This document shows positions 18,146 to 27,589 of a stretch of DNA of 64,000 nucleotides, piece by piece. This DNA comes from Aliiroseovarius sp. M344 (GTDB taxonomy: Bacteria > Pseudomonadota > Alphaproteobacteria > Rhodobacterales > Rhodobacteraceae). Both the position numbers and the translations under genes were made by a program. The stretch's first letter is position 1. Each line of letters starts with the position of its first letter. The DNA lies in contig NZ_CP081153.1 in the NCBI RefSeq assembly GCF_025140835.1, forward strand, positions 434,001 through 498,000, read 5' to 3'. The notes beneath the pieces were generated by a model. That model saw only the letters and a program-made list of their open reading frames with translations. It was not told the origin of the DNA and made no database searches.

Positions 18146-18211
18146 AATCCAGACCACGACAATGGAAGGCTGCGGGACGCGTCCCAAAGCTGTTGTTAAA
18201 GGAGAAGCCAA

Positions 18212-18637
18212 ATGGCTAAAAAAGTAGCTGGCACGATGAAGCTGCAGGTTCCTGCAGGTCAAGCCAACCCCAGCCCCCCCGTCGGCCCCGCACTGGGTCA
18301 GCGCGGCATCAACATCATGGAATTCTGCAAGGCGTTCAACGCCAAGACGCAGGAAATGGAGGCCGGTGCGCCGTGCCCGACCGTGATCACTTATTATCAG
18401 GACAAGTCTTTCACCATGGACATCAAGACGCCACCTGCGTCTTATTTCCTGATCAAGGCTGCTGGCCTGAAATCTGGTGCCAACAAGCCCGGCCATGAAA
18501 CCGTAGGTTCGGTGACCGCTGCTCAGGTGAAAGAAATCGCCGAAGCAAAAATGAAAGATCTGAACGCGAATGACATCGAAGCTGCGATGTTGATCGTTCT
18601 GGGCTCTGCCCGGTCTATGGGCATTGAGGTGAAGTAA
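18212..18637 (+). CDS. rplK: 50S ribosomal protein L11
   Basis: The 141-residue product has the L11 N-terminal domain with [17 protein letters not shown], the proline helix contacted by thiostrepton, and a C-terminal RNA-binding domain ending [10 protein letters not shown]. It forms the GTPase-associated centre with 23S rRNA and the L10/L7-L12 stalk encoded further on. AAAGGAG precedes the ATG at a good distance. rplA follows after one base. Confidence 0.98.
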   Translation: MAKKVAGTMKLQVPAGQANPSPPVGPALGQRGINIMEFCKAFNAKTQEMEAGAPCPTVITYYQDKSFTMDIKTPPASYFLIKAAGLKSGANKPGHETVGSVTAAQVKEIAEAKMKDLNANDIEAAMLIVLGSARSMGIEVK

Positions 18638-18638
18638 G

Positions 18639-19337
18639 ATGGCAAAACTGGGAAAACGTACCACTGCCGCACGCGAAGCATTCGCCGGCAAAGATAACCT
18701 TTCTGTTGAAGAAGCTGTTGCGCTGGTTAAAGGCAATGCGAAAGCTAAATTCGACGAAACCATCGAAATCGCAATGTCGCTGGGTGTTGATACACGCCAT
18801 GCAGACCAAATGGTCCGCGGTGTGATCGGCCTGCCAAACGGCACCGGCAAAACCATGCGCGTTGCTGTGTTTGCTCGTGGCCCGAAGGCTGAAGAAGCTC
18901 AGGCAGCTGGTGCAGACATCGTTGGTGCAGAAGACCTGATGGAAGCCATTCAAGGTGGCACAATCGAGTTCGATCGTTGCATTGCAACACCGGACATGAT
19001 GCCGATCGTTGGTCGTTTGGGTAAAGTTCTTGGCCCACGCAACCTGATGCCAAACCCGAAGGTTGGCACCGTAACGATGGACGTTAAGGAAGCTGTTGAA
19101 GCTGCTAAAGGCGGCGAAGTCCAGTTCAAAGCTGAAAAAGGAGGCGTGGTTCACGCTGGCCTTGGCAAGGCGTCGTTTGACGAAGCCAAACTGGTTGAGA
19201 ACGTGCGCGCCTTCGTCGAGGCCGTTCAGAAGGCCAAACCAACCGGCGCCAAAGGCACCTATATGAAGAAAATCGCGCTGAGCTCGACCATGGGTCCGGG
19301 CATCACCATCTCGGTGGACAACGCGACTGGCAACTGA
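18639..19337 (+). CDS. rplA: 50S ribosomal protein L1
   Basis: The 232-residue product shows the L1 landmarks V-F-A-R-G-P-K, the [21 protein letters not shown] motif at about 124-145, and the C-terminal S-S-T-M-G-P-G-I. It builds the mobile L1 stalk at the E site and usually represses its own operon by binding the rplK leader. Unlike many bacteria, rplJ does not follow directly: a terminator and three unrelated genes intervene. Confidence 0.98.
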   Translation: MAKLGKRTTAAREAFAGKDNLSVEEAVALVKGNAKAKFDETIEIAMSLGVDTRHADQMVRGVIGLPNGTGKTMRVAVFARGPKAEEAQAAGADIVGAEDLMEAIQGGTIEFDRCIATPDMMPIVGRLGKVLGPRNLMPNPKVGTVTMDVKEAVEAAKGGEVQFKAEKGGVVHAGLGKASFDEAKLVENVRAFVEAVQKAKPTGAKGTYMKKIALSSTMGPGITISVDNATGN

Positions 19338-19360
19338 GCCGCAATCAAACCAAGAAATTC

Positions 19361-19393
19361 AAAAGCCCCGCGATATACACGCGGGGCTTTTTG
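19361..19393 (+). terminator. Intrinsic terminator after rplA
   Basis: The stem AAAAGCCCCGCG (19361-19372) pairs with CGCGGGGCTTTT (19380-19391), and T residues follow. It ends the secE-nusG-rplKA unit before the inserted cassette. Confidence 0.92.
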
Positions 19394-19404
19394 CTTTAGA
19401 CGGT

Positions 19405-20223
19405 TTGGGGTTGAGTTTACCTAGTGTATCTGCTGGCCTAGCCTTCAGGCAGCGCACTTGGTCAATAGCAGTTGATGGGGTTCGATTGAGCATTACTCTT
19501 AGCAGAGCGCAGCTTGCCCAGCTGAATAAGCGGGGAATAAAAATTCACGCTTCAAAAGGTGCTGAAGAAATCAGGCTTCCCGACACGCCCCATCCGCTAG
19601 AGAGGTATTCCAATCATTCCCCATCCGGCATCATGCCATTGGGTGCCTATAGTTATTCGCATAGTTTTTGCCGGGGCATTTCATGGATAGGTCGCTATTG
19701 CTCGATTGGGACCGGACTGAACCTGATCACCAATACTCACCCGACTGACAGGGTTTCCAGCAGTCCAGTTTTCTATTCCAACAGAAAATTTCGCGAATGG
19801 GGCGGAAGCCGTGAAGGGTTCGAACACGTGGTCCCATTCGAAGAGGAAAGCGCCGACGTGACCATCGGTCATGATGTCTGGATCGGCGGAAATGTCAGCA
19901 TTCGAGCTGGCGTTAGAATTGGAAATGGCGCTGTGATCGCGGGTGGTGCGACCGTAACAAAAGATGTACCGCCCTATGCGATTGTCGGCGGATTGCCGGC
20001 AAAACTAATTCGCATGAGGTTTGATGAGCAAACAGTGGAGGCACTCCTGGCTACAGAATGGTGGCAGTACCCCGCGCCACAGTTGATCGAGCTTTCACCT
20101 CATGCTCCGCATATCTTCATAGAAAAATTTGGCCACGCACTTGCGGAGGGGAAGTTGAAAAAGCAGCCAGAGGAAAGGCTAGCTTTTCGCACCATTGTCC
20201 GTAATTTGGGACGTTCGAAGTGA
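19405..20223 (+). CDS. CatB-like hexapeptide-repeat O-acetyltransferase
   Basis: The start is uncertain (TTG at 19405 or 19411). The 272-residue frame contains a left-handed beta-helix core. It opens with G-R-Y-C-S-I-G (about 97-103) and the catalytic-histidine loop N-T-H-P-T-D (His112), and after an insertion continues with I-G-H-D-V-W-I-G-G-N-V-S-I and I-G-N-G-A-V-I-A-G-G-A-T-V-T-K-D-V-P-P-Y-A-I-V-G-G-x-P-A-K. This is the xenobiotic/streptogramin acetyltransferase family fold. In this context sugar O-acetylation is more likely than drug resistance. It begins just after the rplA terminator and is probably transcribed with the two following genes. Confidence 0.82.
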   Translation: MGLSLPSVSAGLAFRQRTWSIAVDGVRLSITLSRAQLAQLNKRGIKIHASKGAEEIRLPDTPHPLERYSNHSPSGIMPLGAYSYSHSFCRGISWIGRYCSIGTGLNLITNTHPTDRVSSSPVFYSNRKFREWGGSREGFEHVVPFEEESADVTIGHDVWIGGNVSIRAGVRIGNGAVIAGGATVTKDVPPYAIVGGLPAKLIRMRFDEQTVEALLATEWWQYPAPQLIELSPHAPHIFIEKFGHALAEGKLKKQPEERLAFRTIVRNLGRSK

Positions 20224-20362
20224 GCAGATTTTCAACCTCTTTTTTGCGACACGCGAACCGATTGAATTCAGCAAAGAAGAGCCGAAATGATTTATCCCGC
20301 CTACGCAGGCTGGTATAGTCTTGATGGCAAACAGATGTGAAATTAGTAATTCAGGAGTTGAT

Positions 20363-21070
20363 ATGAGTAGAGAACGCCGTCAAATGCGGCACCAGTTTAA
20401 ACAGCTGGTGGCAGAACGCTTGGCCAATGCCGAAGTTGAAAGCGCCGACGGCATGAAGTTGCTGAAATATGAAACGGATGGCAAATTCGATTACGAGCTC
20501 TACAAAGAAGCTCAGACGTTGGGCAATAAAATCAAGATCCAAAACCAATGGGTTCCTGAAGAACACATCGAAATACTGGCGAAGTATTTGAAGGCGAATG
20601 GTGAGGAAACAAAGAATGGTATCTGCCACGGCACGCGCCAAGGCTATGAACAAACATGGTTTATGGCCCATTTGGGTGATGGGTCAGACGTTTTTGGAAC
20701 CGAAATTTCCGATACAGCGACCGAGTTTCCACATACGATCCAGTGGGATTTTCACGAAGTGAAAGACGAATGGGTGAGCGCAAAAGACTTCGTTTACTCC
20801 AATTCATGGGACCACAGCTTTGATCCGAAGATGGCATTTCGAAATTGGGCGAGTTGCTTAAAGCCAGGCGGTTTCTTATTGCTCGACCACGGCTGGAATT
20901 ATCAGGTTGATCGCGTCAATCCGTTGGATCCATTTGGAATCAGCGAGGAGGGTCTTGTTGATCTTTTAAACGCCGAACTTGCCGACCTTGGTGTGGTCGT
21001 CGAAGTGATAGACGGCGGACGCCACAAGCGCTTTCCTATCCGGACTGTGATCTTCCGGAGAAAGAAGTGA
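20363..21070 (+). CDS. SAM-methyltransferase-fold protein of unknown substrate
   Basis: The start at ATG 20363 is preceded by TCAGGAGTTGAT, a good ribosome-binding site. The 235-residue product contains a degenerate motif I (G-I-C-H-G-T-R-Q-G), an acidic segment V-F-G-T-E-I-S, a D-F-V-Y-S-N-S-W-D-H-S motif and L-K-P-G-G-F-L-L-L-D-H, the pattern of a Methyltransf_11-type fold. The loss of the D/E-x-G-x-G-x-G consensus makes activity uncertain. Its stop codon overlaps the GTG start of the next gene, so the two are translationally coupled and probably act on the same glycan or polymer. Confidence 0.6.
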   Translation: MSRERRQMRHQFKQLVAERLANAEVESADGMKLLKYETDGKFDYELYKEAQTLGNKIKIQNQWVPEEHIEILAKYLKANGEETKNGICHGTRQGYEQTWFMAHLGDGSDVFGTEISDTATEFPHTIQWDFHEVKDEWVSAKDFVYSNSWDHSFDPKMAFRNWASCLKPGGFLLLDHGWNYQVDRVNPLDPFGISEEGLVDLLNAELADLGVVVEVIDGGRHKRFPIRTVIFRRKK

Positions 21071-21816
21071 CAGACAGGGTCGGTTCGCCGGTTGCAGATC
21101 CAATCAACAGGGTCGTTGTCTATTCTTGCTACTTTGGGCAGCATGAACCTTTGAATGTCAAAAGTATGGGGGTCGGGGGTGCCTACGACAGGGTGATCTT
21201 TACCGATCAGCGCGACCTTATTTACCCTGGGGCCAAAGTTGTTCATTTGGATGACTATGGTCTGGGACCAGCCCTGATATCCCGCAAGCCCAAGATTCAA
21301 CCCCATCTGTTTTTCGCCGAATACGACTGGGTAATGTATGTAGATAATAGGGCGCAGCTCAAATGTGACCCGAATGAAATTGTTTCGGATATCGACGACC
21401 AACATAAAGGCAATGCGCCTGCTGGCCGTTACTTGTTCGAGCATCCCAACCGAGATTGTGCATGGCGTGAACTGAGGGTGTGTTTTGACAAAAAAATGGT
21501 CAGCAAAGAACAGCTAGAGCATTTGAGAGCGCTGTTTCGTGAGCAAGGTTTTCCGCGACGACAAGGTCTATTTGTGAATACGATGATGATCCAAAAGATG
21601 GGGTGTGAACATACGGACAAGTTGAATAGCGCATGGTGGGATCTTTTCCTTACCCATTGCCCGCGTGACCAAGTGACGCTGGGATATATCGTGTGGAAGT
21701 TGGGTATCGAAACGCACCGGATGCATATATCACCGTACGATCTGATCGATTGGCCCGTATACTCGTTTCGGGACAGACGACGGTTTCAGCGCCAATTGCG
21801 TGCTTCGGATGGTTGA
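21067..21816 (+). CDS. DUF616 (TOD1/MUCI70-type) glycosyltransferase-like protein
   Basis: The GTG start overlaps the upstream stop in GTGA. The 249-residue product opens with V-V-V-Y-S-C-Y-F-G-Q-H-E, has a Y-D-R-V-I-F-T-D strand, an S-R-K-P-K-I-Q-P-H segment and Y-V-D-N-R-A-Q-L, which takes the place of the DxD nucleotide-sugar metal motif. This pattern belongs to the DUF616 family, related to glycosyltransferases and widespread in surface polysaccharide loci. No membrane segment is visible. It is the third gene of the acetyltransferase-methyltransferase-glycosyltransferase cassette between rplA and rplJ. Confidence 0.72.
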   Translation: MTDRVGSPVADPINRVVVYSCYFGQHEPLNVKSMGVGGAYDRVIFTDQRDLIYPGAKVVHLDDYGLGPALISRKPKIQPHLFFAEYDWVMYVDNRAQLKCDPNEIVSDIDDQHKGNAPAGRYLFEHPNRDCAWRELRVCFDKKMVSKEQLEHLRALFREQGFPRRQGLFVNTMMIQKMGCEHTDKLNSAWWDLFLTHCPRDQVTLGYIVWKLGIETHRMHISPYDLIDWPVYSFRDRRRFQRQLRASDG

Positions 21817-22195
21817 GCGCAGATATAGGCACGCCTATATCACTTGATTGAGCGCTTGCCCTGCTGGCGGTTATCCCGTGCACTATTATTCGCTTGGAAA
21901 TCCCCCCCAAACATCCTAAGTAACCCCTGCAGCTCAGCGTGCGATTCGTCGTGCGCTGTTTTGCGTTTCGTCCGAGACGGTGGGTGACGCTGGTGGGCCA
22001 AGCTGAAAAGCGACCGCGCACATGGGTCATAATTCCTGCCTGAGATGGGAAATGAACAAAAGAATTCTCGCGGCCACTTGGCCTTGAGGCGATTTTGCGA
22101 AGGACCCGTACAACGGACCCGATTGCCGGGTTTTCTCTGAAAATCTGGTGAAATATGAGCCGGAGGGTCTGACCCTCCACACTTGGAGTAAAACT
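21817..22195 (+). other. rplJ leader region without a gene
   Basis: No protein gene is supported in these 379 bases. The region starts with an inverted repeat GATATAGG (21822-21829) / CCTATATC (21834-21841) just after the DUF616 gene; it lacks a T-run. The remainder should contain the rplJL-rpoBC promoter and the L10-(L12)4 binding leader expected upstream of rplJ, but I cannot assign exact elements. Confidence 0.55.
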
Positions 22196-22708
22196 GTGGA
22201 TAGAGCCCAGAAAGAGAAAGTGGTCGAGGAACTCGGCCAGATCTTCGAAAGCTCTGGCGTAGTAGTGGTTGCCCACTACGCGGGTCTCACGGTTGCCGAG
22301 ATGCAGGACCTGCGTTCGCAAATGCGCGAAGCTGGCGGGTCGGTGCGTGTTGCCAAGAACAAGCTCGCCAAAATCGCCTTGGAAGACAAGTCGGTCGCTT
22401 CGATCGCTGAGCTTCTTTCGGGCATGACTGTTCTTGCCTATTCCGAAGACCCTGTGGCTGCGGCCAAGGTCATGGATAAGTACGCCAAAGATAACGAGAA
22501 GCTCGTGATCCTTGGTGGTGCTATGGGCGAGACCACTCTGGATCTGGCCGGTATCAAAGCCGTTGCCGCCATGCCGTCACGTGACGAGCTTATTGCTTCG
22601 ATCGTTGGCTGTATTGGTGCACCTGCTGCGAACATTGCCGGGGCCATTGGCGCGCCTGCTTCGAACATCGCATCCATCTTGTCCACAATCGAGGACAAGG
22701 CTGCTTAA
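22196..22708 (+). CDS. rplJ: 50S ribosomal protein L10
   Basis: I place the start at GTG 22196, preceded by GGAGTAAAAC, giving 170 residues with the N-terminus (M/V)[12 protein letters not shown]. Family marks are [11 protein letters not shown] and R-V-A-K-N-K-L-A-K, which contact 23S rRNA. The Ala-rich C-terminal helix ([11 protein letters not shown]) carries the L7/L12 dimers. A longer ATG frame from 22148 adds residues unlike L10. L10 with L12 usually autoregulates this operon through the leader upstream. Confidence 0.96.
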   Translation: MDRAQKEKVVEELGQIFESSGVVVVAHYAGLTVAEMQDLRSQMREAGGSVRVAKNKLAKIALEDKSVASIAELLSGMTVLAYSEDPVAAAKVMDKYAKDNEKLVILGGAMGETTLDLAGIKAVAAMPSRDELIASIVGCIGAPAANIAGAIGAPASNIASILSTIEDKAA

Positions 22709-22777
22709 GCAATCTGAGCCCCGTGTAGCGGAACACCGCCTCACGTTGGAACACATCTAATAACGGAAAGAAGTCAA

Positions 22778-23152
22778 ATGGCTGATCTGAAAAAACTTGC
22801 TGAAGAGATCGTGGGTCTGACCCTTCTCGAAGCACAAGAACTGAAAACCATCCTCAAAGACGAGTATGGCATCGAGCCCGCCGCTGGCGGCGCAGTGATG
22901 ATGGCTGGTCCTGCTGGCGACGCTGGCGCAGCTGCTGAAGAGAAAACCGAGTTCGACGTCGTTCTGAAGAACGCTGGCGCTTCGAAAATCAACGTCATCA
23001 AAGAAGTTCGCGGCATCACCGGTCTTGGCCTGAAAGAAGCCAAAGAACTGGTCGAAGCTGGCGGCAAGATCAAAGAAGGCGTGGACAAAGCCGAAGCAGA
23101 AGACGTCAAAGCCAAGCTGGAAGCAGCTGGCGCTGAAGTCGAGCTGGCCTAA
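22778..23152 (+). CDS. rplL: 50S ribosomal protein L7/L12
   Basis: The 124-residue product has the N-terminal dimerisation domain ([16 protein letters not shown]), an Ala/Gly hinge ([15 protein letters not shown]) and the C-terminal factor-binding domain with [20 protein letters not shown]. It forms the flexible stalk recruiting EF-Tu and EF-G. It follows rplJ by 69 bases with a GGAAAG ribosome-binding site and is separated from rpoB by a 250-base structured gap. Confidence 0.98.
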   Translation: MADLKKLAEEIVGLTLLEAQELKTILKDEYGIEPAAGGAVMMAGPAGDAGAAAEEKTEFDVVLKNAGASKINVIKEVRGITGLGLKEAKELVEAGGKIKEGVDKAEAEDVKAKLEAAGAEVELA

Positions 23153-23190
23153 GCCCTGCGCTTTTGGGCCGGTTCAGGCCCGCAAAATAT

Positions 23191-23277
23191 GGCTGGGTCC
23201 GGAGAAATCCGGGTCCAGCCGAACCTGTCTTGGAGAGGGCCTGCGCGTCAATGCGGGCTCTTTCCAAGGAAAGGTTC
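23191..23277 (+). promoter_or_regulatory. Tandem RNA hairpins in the rplL-rpoB gap
   Basis: Hairpin 1 is GGCTGGGTCCGG (23191-23202) pairing with CCGGGTCCAGCC (23209-23220), with G-T wobbles and a six-base loop. Hairpin 2 spans 23221-23277: GAACCT, CTTGGA and GGCC-like blocks on the left pair with their complements on the right in a long imperfect stem of about 20 pairs. No T-run follows, so it resembles an attenuator or RNase III processing site rather than a full terminator. In E. coli this gap also holds an attenuator and a processing site. Confidence 0.65.
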
Positions 23278-23402
23278 ACTGGATCGGGAGGAAGCCTTTG
23301 GGATGGCTTTCGGGAATTGGTCCGAACCCCCTCTCTCGGACGAGGCGTCGCCGGTGACCCAACGGTTGGCGCATCAGTTGAGAAATGAAAGGTAATTACC
23401 TT

Positions 23403-26400
23403 ATGGCGCAGTCCTATCTTGGCCAGAAACGCTTGCGTAAGTACTACGGTAAAATCCGTGAAGTGCTTGAGATGCCGAACCTGATTGAGGTTCAAAAAAG
23501 TTCATATGATCTTTTCCTGAACTCGGGCGATCAGCTCGAGCCGATGGATGGCGAAGGCATCAATGCGGTTTTCCAATCGGTTTTCCCGATCAAGGATTTC
23601 AATGAAACAGCAATTCTGGAGTTCGTAAAATACGAACTGGAAGAGCCGAAATTTGATGTCGAAGAGTGTCAGCAGCGCGATCTGACATATTCAGCACCGC
23701 TGAAAGTGACGCTTCGCCTGATCGTATTTGATATTGATGAAGATACTGGCGCGAAGTCGGTCAAAGATATCAAAGAACAAGACGTGTTCATGGGCGACAT
23801 GCCCCTGATGACGCCGAACGGCACCTTTGTCGTGAACGGCACCGAGCGTGTGATCGTGTCCCAGATGCACCGGTCGCCCGGTGTGTTCTTTGATCATGAT
23901 AAGGGCAAGACGCACTCGTCAGGCAAACTTTTGTTCGCCTGCCGCATCATTCCATATCGTGGCTCGTGGCTGGACTTTGAATTTGACGCCAAAGACATCG
24001 TCTTTGCGCGCATCGACCGTCGCCGCAAACTACCTGTGACCACGCTATTGTATGCGCTTGGTCTGGATCAGGAAAGCATCATGGATGCTTACTATGATAC
24101 GGTTCAGTACAAACTGAAGAAGAACAAGGGTTGGGTTACCAAGTTCTTCCCCGAGCGTGTTGCGGGTACACGCCCGACGCGTGATCTGGTGAACGCCAAG
24201 ACTGGTGAAGTTATTGCCGAAGCCGGCAAGAAGATCACACCGCGCGCCGTTAAGAAGCTGATGGAAGATGGTAAAACCATCGAGCTGCTGGTGCCGTTTG
24301 ATGCGATCATTGGCCGCTATGTTGCCAAAGACATCATCAACGAAGACACCGGTGCAATCTATGTTGAAGCTGGCGATGAGCTGACGCTGGAGCATGACAA
24401 AGACGGCGAACTGATCGGCGGTTCGCTGAAAGAACTGATGGATGCGGGCATCACCGATATTCCGGTTCTCGATATCGACAACGTCAATGTTGGCCCCTAC
24501 ATCCGCAACACGATGGCGGCAGACAAAAACATGGGCCGCGACACCGCTCTCATGGACATCTACCGCGTCATGCGTCCGGGCGAGCCGCCCACCGTCGAAG
24601 CAGCGTCGGCCCTGTTCGACACGCTGTTCTTCGATTCAGAGCGCTATGACCTGTCCGCTGTAGGTCGTGTGAAAATGAACATGCGTCTGGATCTGGACGC
24701 CGAGGACACCCAGCGCACGTTGCGTCGCGAGGACATTGTCGCTTGTATCAAAGCGCTGGTTTTGTTGCGGGACGGCAAGGGCGACATCGACGACATTGAC
24801 CATCTGGGCAATCGTCGTGTGCGTTCGGTTGGCGAACTGATGGAAAACCAGTACCGTGTTGGCCTTCTGCGAATGGAGCGCGCGATCAAGGAGCGTATGT
24901 CGTCGGTCGAGATCGACACCGTGATGCCGCAAGACCTGATCAACGCCAAGCCGGCTGCGGCGGCTGTCCGTGAATTCTTCGGCTCTTCACAGCTGTCGCA
25001 GTTCATGGACCAAACAAACCCGTTGTCGGAAGTCACCCACAAACGCCGCCTTTCGGCGCTTGGGCCGGGTGGTCTGACCCGTGAACGTGCTGGTTTTGAG
25101 GTGCGCGACGTGCATCCGACCCACTATGGTCGCATGTGTCCGATTGAAACGCCGGAAGGACCGAACATCGGTCTGATCAACTCGCTGGCCACTTTTGCCC
25201 GCGTCAATAAATACGGCTTCATCGAAACGCCCTATCGTAAAGTTGTGGATGGCAAGGTCACGGACGAAGTGAACTACATGTCCGCGACGGAAGAAATGCG
25301 CCACACGGTGGCTCAGGCCAACGCACATCTGGACGAAAACGGTCGGTTCGAGAACGATCTGGTGAACACTCGTAAGTCGGGCGAATACACGATGGCGCAG
25401 CGCGAAAGCGTTGACCTGATCGACGTGTCGCCCAAGCAGCTGGTCTCGGTTGCTGCGTCGCTGATCCCGTTCCTTGAAAACGACGATGCTAACCGTGCCT
25501 TGATGGGCTCGAACATGCAACGTCAGGCGGTTCCGCTTCTGCGCGCCGAGGCGCCTTTTGTCGGCACCGGTATCGAAGGCAAGGTTGCCATCGACTCTGG
25601 CGCGGCCATTCAGGCCAAGCGTGGCGGCGTCATCGACCAGGTTGACGCGACACGTATCGTTGTGCGTGCAACCGAAGACCTTGGTCTGGGTGACGCTGGC
25701 GTCGACATCTATCGTCTGCGCAAGTTCCAGCGGTCGAACCAGAACACCTGCATCAACCAGCGTCCGCTGGTGAAAGTGGGTCAACAGGTATCGAAAGATG
25801 AAGTCATTGCCGATGGTCCGTCTACGGATATGGGTGAATTGGCTTTGGGTAAAAACGTGGTCGTCGCGTTTATGCCTTGGAATGGCTACAACTACGAAGA
25901 CTCGATCCTGATTTCCGAGCGCATCGCGCGTGACGACGTTTTCACTTCGGTGCACATCGAAGAATTCGAAGTTGCGGCCCGTGACACGAAGCTTGGGCCG
26001 GAGGAAATCACTCGCGACATTCCAAACGTCGGTGAAGAAGCGCTGCGCAACCTCGACGAGGCTGGCATCGTTTACATCGGTGCGGATGTAGAGCCGGGCG
26101 ATATTCTGGTTGGTAAGATCACACCGAAGGGCGAAAGCCCGATGACGCCGGAAGAAAAACTTCTGCGCGCCATCTTCGGTGAAAAAGCATCGGACGTTCG
26201 TGACACCTCGCTGCGTGTAAAGCCGGGCGACTTCGGCACGGTTGTCGAAGTGCGCGTCTTTAACCGCCACGGTGTGGAAAAAGACGAACGTGCCCTGCAG
26301 ATCGAACGGGAAGAGGTCGAAAGCCTTGCCCGTGACCGCGACGACGAGCTGCACATTCTGGAGCGCAACATCTATGCGCGCCTGCGCAGCATGATCGAAG

Positions 26401-27539
26401 GCAAGGTTGCGGTGAAGGGGCCGAAAGGCGTCAAAGCCGGATCGAAAATCAATGACGAGCTTCTGGAAAGCCTGAGCCGCGGCCAGTGGTGGCAGCTTGC
26501 GCTGGAAGACGAAGATGATGCCAAGATCGTCGAAGCCCTGAACGACCAGTTCGAAGCACAGAAACGTGCGCTCGATGCTCGTTTTGAAGACAAAGTGGAA
26601 AAAGTCCGTCGTGGCGACGATCTGCCGCCGGGCGTCATGAAGATGGTCAAAGTCTTCGTCGCCGTGAAGCGCAAGCTTCAGCCGGGTGACAAGATGGCCG
26701 GTCGTCACGGGAACAAAGGTGTTATTTCCAAGGTTGTACCGATGGAAGACATGCCGTTCCTTGCGGATGGTACCCCGGTCGACTTCTGCCTGAACCCACT
26801 AGGTGTGCCGTCGCGTATGAACGTTGGTCAGATTCTTGAAACCCACATGGGTTGGGCCGCGCGCGGTCTGGGTCTGAACATCGACGACGCGCTGGGTGAA
26901 TACCGCCGTTCTGGCGATCTGACCCCGGTTCGCGAAGCGATGCGCATCGCTTATGGCGACGATGTCTATGAAGAAGGCATTGCCGGCATGGACGAAGACA
27001 CGCTGGTCGATGCCGCTGGCAACGTGACCCGCGGTGTGCCGATCGCAACGCCCGTCTTTGACGGCGCGAAAGAGGCTGACGTAAACGACGCGTTGACCCG
27101 CGCGGGTTTCGACACTTCGGGCCAATCGGTGCTGTTTGATGGTCGCACGGGCGAGCAGTTCTCGCGCAAAGTGACGGTGGGTGTGAAATACCTGCTGAAA
27201 CTGCACCACCTTGTGGACGATAAAATCCACGCGCGGTCGACCGGTCCGTACTCGCTTGTTACTCAGCAGCCGCTGGGTGGTAAGGCGCAGTTCGGTGGTC
27301 AGCGCTTCGGTGAGATGGAGGTCTGGGCCCTTGAAGCGTATGGCGCTGCCTACACGCTGCAGGAAATGCTCACGGTCAAATCGGATGACGTTGCCGGACG
27401 GACGAAAGTCTATGAAAGCATCGTCAAAGGCGAGGACAATTTCGAAGCCGGCGTGCCGGAATCGTTCAACGTGCTTGTCAAAGAAGTCCGCGGCCTCGGC
27501 CTTAACATGGAACTCCTGGATGCGGAGGGCGAGGAGTAA
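23403..27539 (+). CDS. rpoB: DNA-directed RNA polymerase subunit beta
   Basis: The start at ATG 23403 gives [17 protein letters not shown], the alphaproteobacterial N-terminus, and 1378 residues. The rifampicin-pocket segment [16 protein letters not shown] lies at about 525-540, followed by [14 protein letters not shown], matching the sensitive wild type. The C-terminal [12 protein letters not shown] and [15 protein letters not shown] motifs are intact. With beta' it forms the catalytic core. rpoC follows after 50 bases. Confidence 0.99.
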   Translation: MAQSYLGQKRLRKYYGKIREVLEMPNLIEVQKSSYDLFLNSGDQLEPMDGEGINAVFQSVFPIKDFNETAILEFVKYELEEPKFDVEECQQRDLTYSAPLKVTLRLIVFDIDEDTGAKSVKDIKEQDVFMGDMPLMTPNGTFVVNGTERVIVSQMHRSPGVFFDHDKGKTHSSGKLLFACRIIPYRGSWLDFEFDAKDIVFARIDRRRKLPVTTLLYALGLDQESIMDAYYDTVQYKLKKNKGWVTKFFPERVAGTRPTRDLVNAKTGEVIAEAGKKITPRAVKKLMEDGKTIELLVPFDAIIGRYVAKDIINEDTGAIYVEAGDELTLEHDKDGELIGGSLKELMDAGITDIPVLDIDNVNVGPYIRNTMAADKNMGRDTALMDIYRVMRPGEPPTVEAASALFDTLFFDSERYDLSAVGRVKMNMRLDLDAEDTQRTLRREDIVACIKALVLLRDGKGDIDDIDHLGNRRVRSVGELMENQYRVGLLRMERAIKERMSSVEIDTVMPQDLINAKPAAAAVREFFGSSQLSQFMDQTNPLSEVTHKRRLSALGPGGLTRERAGFEVRDVHPTHYGRMCPIETPEGPNIGLINSLATFARVNKYGFIETPYRKVVDGKVTDEVNYMSATEEMRHTVAQANAHLDENGRFENDLVNTRKSGEYTMAQRESVDLIDVSPKQLVSVAASLIPFLENDDANRALMGSNMQRQAVPLLRAEAPFVGTGIEGKVAIDSGAAIQAKRGGVIDQVDATRIVVRATEDLGLGDAGVDIYRLRKFQRSNQNTCINQRPLVKVGQQVSKDEVIADGPSTDMGELALGKNVVVAFMPWNGYNYEDSILISERIARDDVFTSVHIEEFEVAARDTKLGPEEITRDIPNVGEEALRNLDEAGIVYIGADVEPGDILVGKITPKGESPMTPEEKLLRAIFGEKASDVRDTSLRVKPGDFGTVVEVRVFNRHGVEKDERALQIEREEVESLARDRDDELHILERNIYARLRSMIEGKVAVKGPKGVKAGSKINDELLESLSRGQWWQLALEDEDDAKIVEALNDQFEAQKRALDARFEDKVEKVRRGDDLPPGVMKMVKVFVAVKRKLQPGDKMAGRHGNKGVISKVVPMEDMPFLADGTPVDFCLNPLGVPSRMNVGQILETHMGWAARGLGLNIDDALGEYRRSGDLTPVREAMRIAYGDDVYEEGIAGMDEDTLVDAAGNVTRGVPIATPVFDGAKEADVNDALTRAGFDTSGQSVLFDGRTGEQFSRKVTVGVKYLLKLHHLVDDKIHARSTGPYSLVTQQPLGGKAQFGGQRFGEMEVWALEAYGAAYTLQEMLTVKSDDVAGRTKVYESIVKGEDNFEAGVPESFNVLVKEVRGLGLNMELLDAEGEE

Positions 27540-27589
27540 GGCGCTCGCCTTACCCCTCCCACCCAATCCTCTGATGTAAGGAACGCAAA

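Noticed and set aside
19405..20223. Chloramphenicol or streptogramin resistance acetyltransferase
   Set aside because: The fold is shared, but the gene lies with methyltransferase-like and glycosyltransferase-like genes, so sugar acetylation is the better explanation.
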